Positions 55,623 to 64,000 of a DNA stretch of 64,000 bases are shown piece after piece. The stretch comes from Cutaneotrichosporon cavernicola (taxonomy: Eukaryota > Basidiomycota > Tremellomycetes > Trichosporonales > Trichosporonaceae). Under the pieces are notes generated by a model. That model worked only from the letters and a program-made list of their open reading frames with translations. It ran no database searches and was not told where the DNA came from. The stretch is from NCBI RefSeq assembly GCF_030864355.1, contig NC_083396.1:1736001-1800000 (forward strand), given 5' to 3'. The position numbers were made by a program, and so were the translations under genes. The first letter of the stretch is position 1, and each line of letters begins with the position of its first letter.

Positions 55623-56489
55623 TTAGTAGTTGTCCTGGCCGCCACCGTAACCACCCTGGCCGCCCTGCTGGCCGCCACCGTAACCGCCCTGGCCGCCCTG
55701 CTGGCCATAGCCGCCGCTCTGCTGGTTGCTAGAGCCGTAGCTGTCGTCGTTACCACCACCCGACGAGCCGAAACCGCCCGACTGGGTCTGGTTCGAGCCA
55801 TACGAGTCGTTGTTGTCACGACCCCCGGAGCCGAAACCGCCCGACTGATTCTTAGAACCATAGCTGTCGGTGTCGCGCCCCGAGGAGCCATAGCTGTCGT
55901 TGTTGTCACGACCCGACGAGCCGAACCCTCCACCGCCGGACTGGTTGTCACGACCCGACGAGCCGTAGCTGTCATTGTTGTCGCGGCCCGACGAGCCAAA
56001 GCCGCCACCGCCGGACTGGTTGTCACGGCCCGACGAACCGAAGCCGCCGCCGGACAGGTTGGAGGAGCCGTAGCTGTCGTTGCCGCCGGACAGGTTGGAG
56101 GAGCCGTAGCTGTCGTTGCCGCCAGACAGGTTGGAGGAGCCGTAGCTGTCGTTGCCGCCGGATTGGTTGGAGGAGCCGTAGCTGTCGTTGCCGCCAGACT
56201 GGTTGGAGGATCCGTAGCCGCCGGCGCCGCCACCGCCGGACTGGTTCGAACCGTAGTTGTCGCTGCTTCCGAACTGGGGTCAGTGGAGGTTGTGGGAATG
56301 AAGAAGATGGAGGGAGAGAGCGACCGAGGCAAGGTGGGGAAGGAAGGGGGTGACTCACACCACCCGACTGGCCCTGCTGACCCTGCTGGCCCTGCTGGCC
56401 CTTCTGAAGCTGCTCCTCCACAGTGTTCTTGATCTTGTCTAGGAGCTGGTGTGAGGACCAGTATCCTCGAGAATACTCACGCCGGACAT
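55623..56489 (-). CDS. Ddr48-like Gly/Ser/Asn-rich repeat stress protein
   Basis: Exons 56489-56481 (ATG TCC GGC only), 56445-56359 and 56273-55623 total 248 residues. The N-terminus MSGLLDKIKNTVEEQLQKG is helical and is followed by GQQGQQGQQGQSGG. The rest is built of repeats of the type GNDSYGSSN and GGFGSSGRDNNDSYGSS, ending GGYGGGQQGGQGGYGGGQ. The NDSYGSS unit is the hallmark of Ddr48, a fungal protein induced by DNA damage, heat and osmotic stress; its biochemical role is poorly known. The chain is low-complexity and disordered, a candidate for condensate behaviour. Units are also repetitive in DNA (24-54 bp), so copy number should vary among strains. Confidence 0.8.
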
Positions 56490-57768
56490 GTTTGCTAGTT
56501 GTTTGTTTGTTTGTTTGGGTGAGGAAGAGAGAGAGAGAGATGTGATGACGTGCAGCGAGATGCGCGAAGGGTGATTATAAGTGGGTGGGAAGGTGGGGGG
56601 AAAGGCTTGCCTTGCCTGGCTACCAGCTAGATGGTGTGCTTTCATCCCACGCACAACCCGGCTCTCATGTCGCCACGCTGCGCAGCCTTGGTTGACATGG
56701 CCGGGTTGCCGCAATGAGCTGCCTCTGGTCCTCAAAATCCTCAACCTAGAGCTTGCCTGACATGCCTTGAATGCTTTGAATAGCCTCGACGTGCTGCGCT
56801 CGATCGACATTCGGCCTAGTCTAGCCACTATAGCCACACTTGATGAGAATGGTTGCAACGTGCGTCCTCGGCGATCAATGACGTCGTCAACGGTACGGTA
56901 CCGCCTGCAGATCCTGTCCCATGTTCCCAACTCTCACCCTCGCCTCTGATTCCCCCATCCCATGTAGTAGATCTGGGATTGAATTACCTCGCCCTGGGTT
57001 GTTTGAATGGACAGGTAACCGCAAGAGATGGGGATGACATGCCGCGGGCAAGTGTGGTAACCTAGCCCTGTCACGCAGTGACCGTCGCTGCGCTAGATTG
57101 ATGAATTCCAGACTCGGTTCTGCCTGGAAGCCTCGAGGTCACGGCTATATGTCGTGCGCAGCGTGTAGCGCAGCCCAAGTTGCGGAAGTGTCTGGCGGAA
57201 ACGAGGCTCATCTAACCGCGGTTATGACGCTTGGTGACGCGGTGACGTCGGAAGCTGAAATGCAGGCACTCATGCTCAATGCTCTCCTGCTCCTAGGTCA
57301 GAGGCCTGCCGATCACTCCCATGTACCCTATATCTTGTCATTGCACACGTAAAGCACGTTCATCTCTCTCATGCACTCTTGAATCTTGGATAATGGATCA
57401 TGGTACCTATCATAGTGTAACCATGGCGCAACGTGTCTTATGTCTGTATGTCTCAACCTCGGTGATTAAACGCGCAATCACACGTGCAATCACACCCGCC
57501 TTGCGTCTCTGCTCTAACCATCGGCCATCAACCATCCTCCTTCTGAAATGCCTATAACCGCCTACACATGATGAGCACATATCATCCCTGTAATAGTATA
57601 TAGTCTAGCTGTGCTCGTACAAACAATCAGGAGCCACGATATCAACAGACCAGTGGCCTCACGCCAACCAGGTCCTCCCACTAAATGATACAAACACAAC
57701 AACACTCCCACACCGGGGAGGATTTGGGTCCCTCAAGGATCCACTTTCGCTGATCCGGTATCCCCAAG
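56490..57768. other. Intergenic region, 1.3 kb
   Basis: Upstream of the Ddr48-like gene (minus) lies a GAGA-rich and GTTT-repeat leader (GTTTGTTTGTTTG at about 56503-56516). The rest, out to the 3' flank of the next minus-strand gene, has lower GC and no recognised exon. Confidence 0.45.
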
Positions 57769-59294
57769 TCAAGGAGACATGGCAAAAATCGCGCCCGGTG
57801 ACTTTCCACCTTCCGACGTGGGGGGCGTGGGCGTCTGGGTGATCGCCACGGGCTTGGCTGGGTTCGGGTGCGTCGAACGTCGCTCAACGAGGCGCGCCTC
57901 GGGATCTTCAAAGCCGCCCTGGAAACCAAACTCGCACACCTCTGCGTTCCGCCACCTCTATCCAAGTCAGCGTGGGAAAATACGGAATGTCGGACGGAAC
58001 ATGGAAAACGACAAACGCGTCGCGTCCCCATGTCCCATCTGTAATGTTACTCACCCTAGACGAGTGGTGCCCGTCGACAATGTAGCGCAGAATATCGCCG
58101 TGCGCAACCACTGTGGGTTAGCTGCTGAAAACCAAACGGGGAAACGACTCGAAGCGAGCAGCAAGCCAAACTCGCCTCGCCACCCTCCCAATACCAAAGT
58201 AGCACAATGCCACATGTCCGCATGCCAAACCGACTCGCTCTGCCAAATGAGGCGAATAACGCAAAAGGAGGCATGCCAAATGGCCGAATTCTGGCCCTGG
58301 ATGCAACTCTGGCGGCTCTGCAGTACTGGAGCGCCGATCTCCAGCTGGGACGCAAGGTGATTGGCTTGTGCTTGCCATTGCCGCACATCACCCTAGTCTC
58401 GCACCACCGCCATTACACAAGGCCCAGAACAATTTTTTGGTACTCACAGACAATCTCCTCCTCTGGACGGTCGCGAAGCCATTTTCTCACGAGCTCGGCA
58501 CGCTCGGCCGCGCGCTCGGGGTCGAAAATGCCCTGCTTGGACGCATAGTCGGGCGAGAGGCCCGTAAAATCGAGGCCAGAGAACATGCCATCCATCGACG
58601 ACGCCAATTCCTCGCGCGGATGCAACGGTGTATCGCATGGGAGGCTGGTGTGAGCCGCTGGCTGTGGCAATGATGGGGAGATGGCGTTGGGTGGGGGGTC
58701 GGGAAAAATTGAGGCGCAAGTGCCACGCTCCGCTCAGGCACGCGGAACCTATGCCCCACAAACTCCCCACCCGAAGGTCCCGCCCGGCTTGGTGGACGCG
58801 TTGATGACTCACTCCTCAACCTCTTGCGCAATGTCAAGCAAGACGACCTGCTTGCCCTCAGATTCTAGCCTGCGCTTGAGCTCAGGAAATGCGATGAGTG
58901 TCGTCTCCATCGTGCGACGGAGCTGGGATCAGCGGGAGCTTGAGGTGAAAACCGTACTGGGGAGGTGACGAGGAGCTGCGCGGTCCCCTGGAGACCGCCA
59001 ACGGTTTCGTCTTGCAAGCGGGTAGCTTGGCGGCGTCCAACGGGCGTCAATGACGGGTCGTGAACTGACGTTAGAGGGGCGCAATGCATTGAATAGGGTG
59101 TGACGCACTGGACCAGTCACTGAACACACTGCCGCCGTCAGCCTCTGATTTGGGTGTGTGATGGTCACGCGCGCCATCCATCACCAAATTGTGAATTGGG
59201 TGAATTGGGTGGCGGAGGTGACGAATACTCACTTGTGTTCTGCTTGTGCGTGACGCACAAGGAAGATGCGCTTACTGGCCGGGCTGTGCGACAT
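57769..59294 (-). CDS. Histidine phosphatase (phosphoglycerate mutase-like)
   Basis: Seven exons (59294-59233, 59128-59109, 59064-58958, 58922-58813, 58644-58448, 58110-58055, 57957-57769) sum to 246 residues. KRIFLVRHAQAEHN carries the catalytic RHxx motif. Next are DPSLTPVGRRQATRLQ, LLVTSPLRRTMETTLIAFPE and VLVAHGDILRYIVDG with the second catalytic His. The match is to the branch-1 histidine phosphatases related to yeast Pmu1/YOR283W, broad-specificity small-molecule phosphatases, rather than glycolytic mutase. The 20-nt second exon and the 337-nt fifth intron are notable. The C-terminus is a Pro/Thr-rich tail. Confidence 0.87.
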
Positions 59295-60321
59295 GTCTGC
59301 AGTGTTGCAGGCGATGGTTGTCGTAGAGGCTCGATGGTGGGGAGTGATGAAGACAAGAGGTGAATGTTGTGTATGGGTTGTGTAAGAAGTGCGGGGAAGT
59401 GGCTTGTTTTCTGGGTATGTATGTGTGTGTGCATAGGTTGATCTCTGTGGAGCCAAGAGGATTGATGAGTGAGTGAGGCCAAACCAGACCCGACTCGGGC
59501 ATGCGGGCAACGGCCTTGTGTAGATACCAAGCCGTAGCCGTAGGTCATGATGACCGTGGGGGAAGAAGGGTTAAGATTCTCTAAACTTGCGTGATAGGCT
59601 GCTAGGGTAATCCATATTCTGATTCGTAACCACTGCCAAACTCCCAAAGGGGCTGTTTTGATACCATAAAGTCGCTACTTAGCCGGCGGTCCGGACCCGC
59701 AATGGTCACCAGGTCAACTTTGTACTCTTACCCCCGGTAACCAGGAATTGGATCTTGCCGAGTTCTAGTTTACTTCCGCTCTCACCCTAGCTTATACGGT
59801 GGGAGTTCCGGTATAGAATCAACGGAGCTCCATGACTTGGGTTTAATACGTTTGATCACGTACTTTCGGTGATCTAATCCGAGGAGTTGAACGCGGAACC
59901 AACTTGTTGAAACCAAATCCACACCCGCTCATCTGTTTACCGGCCCCCCCCCACTTGATCACTTGAGTCGCTTGAGTCACTTGAGTCACTTGAGTCACTT
60001 GAGTAATCGAGTTGCAATGAAAAGATTCGGTCCAACTTTTACCCCGAAACGTTGTTCACCCAAGTCCTAAGGCTGATCGGCTGAGGTACTTGTGTCAGAG
60101 CCAAAGTTTGAAAGTAGTGAGTAGAGAGAGAGAGAGAGTACGTAAAAGTGCGGTGACTTAGAAATCTCGTTCCTCACCATCCGATTCCGGTCACACCTGA
60201 CCCGATCGTCCCCAACCCCTACCCCCTCACCCCCTTACCCCACCATCACATCCACGTCCCGAGTCACCTCTCGGCTTTTGCACACCATCAACTAGCCGGC
60301 GGCCACCTCCGGGATGCGACC
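59295..60321. other. Divergent intergenic region, 1 kb
   Basis: Between the phosphatase (minus) and CCZ1 (plus). It contains a C9 run at about 59945-59953, the TGAGTCA array listed next, a GAGAGAGAGA run near 60124-60138 and a CT/CA-rich leader before 60322. No coding exon is seen. Confidence 0.5.
59962..60006 (+). promoter_or_regulatory. Array of TGAGTCA (Gcn4/AP-1-type bZIP) sites in a 9-bp tandem repeat
   Basis: The unit CTTGAGTCA repeats every 9 bp. Perfect TGAGTCA cores begin at 59973, 59982 and 59991. Flanking imperfect copies are TGAGTCG at 59964 and TGAGTAA at 60000. TGAGTCA is the palindromic site bound by Gcn4/AP-1 bZIP dimers. It lies about 320 bp before the CCZ1 start and 670 bp upstream of the phosphatase start. 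Function is inferred from the motif only. Confidence 0.6.
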
Positions 60322-62793
60322 ATGAACCTGCTGGGCGCTGACCACCTTCCTTCCCTAGCCCACTTTGTCGTATTCAACCCGACACTTGCGCGGAAACCTC
60401 CCAAAAACAAAGATGCCGCACTTTCCGCCGCCGAACGGGAGCCCCGACAGCAGGCAGAGGAGCGCGACCGTGACCTTGAGGATGACCTACGCGAGGCCGC
60501 TCAGATAGTATTCTACACTGCCCGCAACGCCGGCGGTGTGAGCCGAGATCGCATGCTTAGGCAGGTCGGCCTCGCCAAAGGCCTCATGGGATTTGCCGAG
60601 TGAGCCTCAGCCACAATAGCCAAGTCACCGTCGGACAATGACTGACCCCGCAGCATGGTTGTTGTCGATGCCGCGGCCGATACCAACGCGCCCGTTTACT
60701 GGGCGATTCGTGCGCAGCACCAACGACTACTCGTTTACTCACCCGAGCCTGACTGGTTCATCTACATTGTGTGTTTTGCCTCATTCCGAACTGACGCAAG
60801 AATATCTCACTACCACGCGACAAGGACAAGGATGCCAAGGACAAGGACGCGCCGGCTCCTCCGCCTGCGCCCTCTGACTGTATGCTCGTCAAAGGGTTGC
60901 AGCGAGGGTACGAGGATTTCTGCGTGCGTTCCCAACCTCAACCTTCCCTCTGACCCAACCTTCCTTGCATCTAACGACAGTTGCTTCATGCCTCTCTCGA
61001 GTCCCACCTCCCGCCAACACCTGCGTTCTCGTCACTCCTCGAGCGCTACTGGACGCGCTTCGCTTTCGGCTTTGAGGCAGCGTACCTGAGCCCCGGTCCA
61101 GCGTATCCGCTCCAGACATGGCTCAATGGTTGGCCCGCCGAGCTCGACGACGAGGCGCTGCGTGACGCGCTCACTGCTCTTATTCAAGGTGATGCTGGCG
61201 CCGGCCTCGTGTCCCCGAAGAGACCGCTCATGACCACCGGCACTGTGCCGCGAGGTCGTGAAGGCGAAGCACTTACCCGCTTCCTCCTCGGACGCCTCGT
61301 TGCACTTCCGCCTGTGCCGGCGCCCAAGCCCGAGCGCCACTCCCTCGGCTTCGGGTTCGGGAGAAGAAAGCCGCCGCCCTTGAAGAAGGATCTGCTCAAG
61401 GTCTTGGAAGCGGAGCCGCGGAAGACGTCATGGGGCCTTGCATCCCCGCTGTCATGGGTGGGCTTTGCGGCGTCCGCTCCCGCGTCTCGGACAGCCACGC
61501 CCGTGCCTGTCCCAACACCAGCGCCCACTGCCGCTCCGGGGCTGAGCAAAAGTGTCGACGACAAGACCAAGGTTGAGCGCGCCACGCCCAGACCCACCGG
61601 CGCAGCACATAAGCCCCGCTGGCCAAGCCTGGGTCTCTCATTTGGCGATGCTGTTGGCAATGTGGGCGCTGCGTTTGGGCTATCGTCGTCGCCCAAGCCG
61701 GAGAGCAGACTCAGCCAGGAGATTAGACGAAATGGGACCGCGACGCCAGCCGAGAGTGAGGCGAGTGATGGGAGTGATGCGAGGCAGAGCGAGGAGAAGG
61801 GAGATGGGGACCGGGCTGGTGGTGAAGAGGAGACAGCCAAGCCGGCCGAAAGCGACCCCAGTGAAACGAAGAGTAATGAGAAACAGACTGAGGAAGTCAA
61901 AGGGGTCGCGACTGATGGTCGTGAAGCCGAACCGGAGGACACCCCTAATCCTGCCGCACTCTACGCAGGCAGCGAAGCCTCGCCGACACCGTCTGCCACC
62001 GAGGACCATCCCGCGGGCATTGCGGCAACGCCACTGGAGACGACGCCCGGCGACACACAAGCCCCGACACCCGTCGCGACACCTGCCGAGTTGCCCGTCG
62101 AGACCTCAGCCGAACTGCCTGACCAAGCGACCGAGTTGGCCACCGACGTGCCCCTGCCCCCGCCTCCATCTTTCAACCTCACGCGCTCTGACTCTCTCGC
62201 ACTGAGCCTGGATGACGCAGCATCCGTCACCGGCTCTCAGGCATCCGTCGCGGACCTCGACGCCGCGATCCACTCCGATGTCGACATGGCGTGGGAGAGC
62301 CGCACCATCTACCTCGCAGGTCAGCAGCGACGGCTATGTTGGGTTGTCGTAAGTAACGACCGCAGGTGATAATTGACGACAGCGCGAGCGCACTCTGCTC
62401 TTCTTCATCTGCCCGCACGGCGAGGACGACGATGTGCTGCCATCCGCGACGGCCGCGCTCTGTGTTTTCGCGGCCTATTCCTCCCATACAGAGACAGAGA
62501 AGGAGAAGGATAGAGAGAAACCAGACACGACAGTGTACCACGCCGGCAGTGTGGCAGAGTCTGCAGGGAGCATGGACACCACCGAGTCAGGCACGCTCGC
62601 TGCACTCCGAGGCTTCCTCCTCTCGGGCATAACGGCGGTGTTGGCGCAGACGCCTGGTGGCAAGTTTGCCATTGCCAAGAGTGCAGAGGAGGGTGACGGG
62701 GAGCTATATGCTCTCACGGGGCGGAACGCGAGTTTGACGGACGCGGAGCGCGTCGTGCGTGAGTTTGCGCTCGTCCGTCCAGAGTTTACATAG
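60322..62793 (+). CDS. CCZ1: Ccz1, subunit of the Mon1-Ccz1 Rab7 exchange factor
   Basis: Exons 60322-60599, 60654-60768, 60801-60923, 60981-62348 and 62383-62793 total 764 residues. The N-terminal longin region reads LAHFVVFNPTLARKPPKNKD, AAQIVFYTARNAGGVSRDRM, LRQVGLAKGLMGF and PDWFIYI, the defining Ccz1 motifs. RYWTRFAFGF and the segment after it continue the first domains. Residues about 270-620 are Ala/Pro/Ser/Glu-rich and probably disordered. RERTLLFFICPHGE near the end resumes a folded domain. With Mon1 it activates Ypt7/Rab7 on late endosomes, vacuoles and autophagosomes. The long insert makes it larger than many Ccz1 proteins. Confidence 0.87.
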
Positions 62794-62959
62794 ATCTGTA
62801 GCTTAGTAATGCAGCATATTAATCGAGAAAGACATTTTCATGACGATGCGGTATTGCCCGGTTTTCACTACGTCATTCGGTTGCGAATGTTGTCATCTCA
62901 TCCAAGCTACTTGAACTCCAGCTCCAGTCTTGACCTGTCATATCGCCACCTTACCAACC

Positions 62960-64000
62960 ATGCCCAAGCTCCGCGTCCTAATCAGCACGTCCACAGCTTA
63001 TCCACCGAGCACACAATGCGTGGTAAACGGCCCGCCCGCGCGCGTGAGGACAGAGCACTTTGAAGGAGAGATCAGTGTCTTCATCAAGGGCTTTGAGAGC
63101 GACGGTGACGAGGGGGATGAGGGGGAAGCGTTCTTCTCATCCCGTCCAGAACTGACATACGCCCTCGTCGTGCGCGGTCGATACCTCGACAATGTGGGTG
63201 GTGACGATTTGGTATTTGGCAACGTGTTTGAGCGCCCGATCCGCGACTCGTTACCGTGGGGCACAGCGATAGCTACGCGGTTCATGCAGTGCGTCTCCTC
63301 TTACCTTACCTTGTGTTGACACAGCTTCGTCGACCCAACCCTCGAGCTCGACGTATACGCCGATAAACCGTGGGCTCTCTCCCCGGTATTGGCGACGATG
63401 AACCGTCTCTCCCTGACTAAAGAGGAGGCACCCACCGCCATGGGAATCTTCCGTGCTGTCGAAGAGGACGCACTCCACATCCTGGATCGGCCTGAGACGA
63501 GTATATCGGATCGCCGAAAGTGCTTTGGAACAGCAGAGAATCGCGAGCGTATCACTTTTGATAGCTCGCTCCAGACGGGGATGGAGTTTGGGTCTGGGTT
63601 GCTTGGTGAGTCTCTTCTCTCTCACTCCCAGACTCCTACACGCCCAGTCTCTGGTCAGAAGCGCTCACACCAGACTTGGCGACCCTCTCTGTCACGCTTC
63701 CGAATTCCTTCCCGCTCTCCGTGTCCCTCCTGTCGTACTGGGATGGCCAGCCGGTCATATATGTCTGTCGCCGGCGCAGTGAGAACCCCGTCACGCCCGA
63801 GGGGATGTATTGGAGCGTGGCGTTTGAGATCGTCGATGAAGAGGCTATTGCCGCGCTTGAGAAGCGGGGGAAGAGCGTCCTCGCGCTCCAGGTTAAGGAG
63901 CCCGTCGACCAGGCCGCCGAGGCCCCCAAGCCTCTTGCCTCTGAGGCAATCCCACCCAATGTCAAGGCCGAGACTGGGCCAGGGCCGGCTGACCGGGGTA
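62960..64000 (+). CDS. DUF1769 family protein, 3' end outside window
   Basis: Exons 62960-63288, 63325-63605 and 63632 to the right edge. MPKLRVLISTSTAYPPS starts a protein with FEGEISVFIKGFESDGD, LVVRGRYLDNVGGDDLVFGN, the strongly conserved FVDPTLELDVYADKPWALSP, and PSLWSEALTPDLATLSVTLP. This is the pattern of the fungal DUF1769 family, whose function is unknown. The ATG at 62960 was preferred over one 30 bases upstream because MPKLRVL is the usual family start. The visible end is a Pro/Ala/Glu-rich tail and the gene is cut by the window edge. Confidence 0.85.

Noticed and set aside
55443..56432. 329-codon plus-strand frame with Ala/Val repeats
   Set aside because: Antisense reading of the Ddr48-like repeats.
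1..64000. Secondary-metabolite cluster, mobile element, virus remnant or CRISPR array
   Set aside because: No synthase, transposase, reverse transcriptase, capsid or repeat-spacer pattern was found. The transporter and oxidase are isolated.

Overview
The window is nuclear DNA from a filamentous or yeast-like basidiomycete, most likely a tremellomycete of the order Trichosporonales. The basis is moderately high GC, very dense coding on both strands, and many short introns (about 30-60 nt, GTGAGT-type donors, CTGAC/CTAAC branch sites a few bases before the acceptor AG). The protein set also fits a basidiomycete with RNA interference and a full mitochondrial complement. The order is inferred from gene style, not from a database match. 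I found no virus, transposon, rRNA or CRISPR array.

Layout, 0-19.5 kb: a complex I NDUFA11-like subunit cut by the left edge (-), a Ubc8/UBE2H-type E2 enzyme (+), a one-pass membrane protein (+), a pepsin-type GPI-anchored aspartic protease (-), an FGGY D-ribulokinase-type sugar kinase with a 4-nt micro-exon (+), an Argonaute of about 30 exons (+), a stand-alone 4'-phosphopantetheinyl transferase (+), and a subtilisin/proteinase K-like vacuolar protease (-).

19.5-36 kb: a 1,291-aa protein of 16 exons (+) whose architecture resembles the meiotic chromosome-axis proteins SYCP2/Red1; a PCI-domain Csn12/PCID2-type protein (-) divergent from eIF6 (+); a small membrane protein (-); a bZIP transcription factor (-); and a single gene fusing the mitochondrial ribosome-assembly factor Rsm22 to the pantothenate enzyme PanB (-), with a second mitochondrial-presequence-like stretch between the two halves.

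36-64 kb: a Fet3/laccase-type multicopper oxidase (-), a Rab18-type GTPase (-), a secreted polysaccharide-lyase-14-like protein (+), a 14-TM MFS transporter (+), tRNA-Val(AAC), succinate dehydrogenase cytochrome b subunit (+), a JmjC/cupin oxygenase (-) sharing an 84-bp promoter with the U5 snRNP assembly factor Aar2 (+), a steroid 5-alpha-reductase-family protein (-), a GH15 glycosidase of 14 exons (-), tRNA-Ala(CGC), a Ddr48-like stress protein (-), a histidine phosphatase (-), the Rab7 GEF subunit Ccz1 (+), and a DUF1769 protein cut by the right edge (+).

The genes are mostly unrelated housekeeping and accessory functions, not one cluster. Several act in mitochondria (complex I, complex II, Rsm22, PanB), in membrane traffic (Rab18, Ccz1) or at the cell surface (protease, multicopper oxidase, lyase). 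Exon models were built by hand from splice signals and family conservation. For nearly all complete multi-exon models the exon lengths sum to a whole number of codons, which supports them. The unresolved exceptions are the first exon of the E2 gene and the last visible exon of the NDUFA11-like gene.
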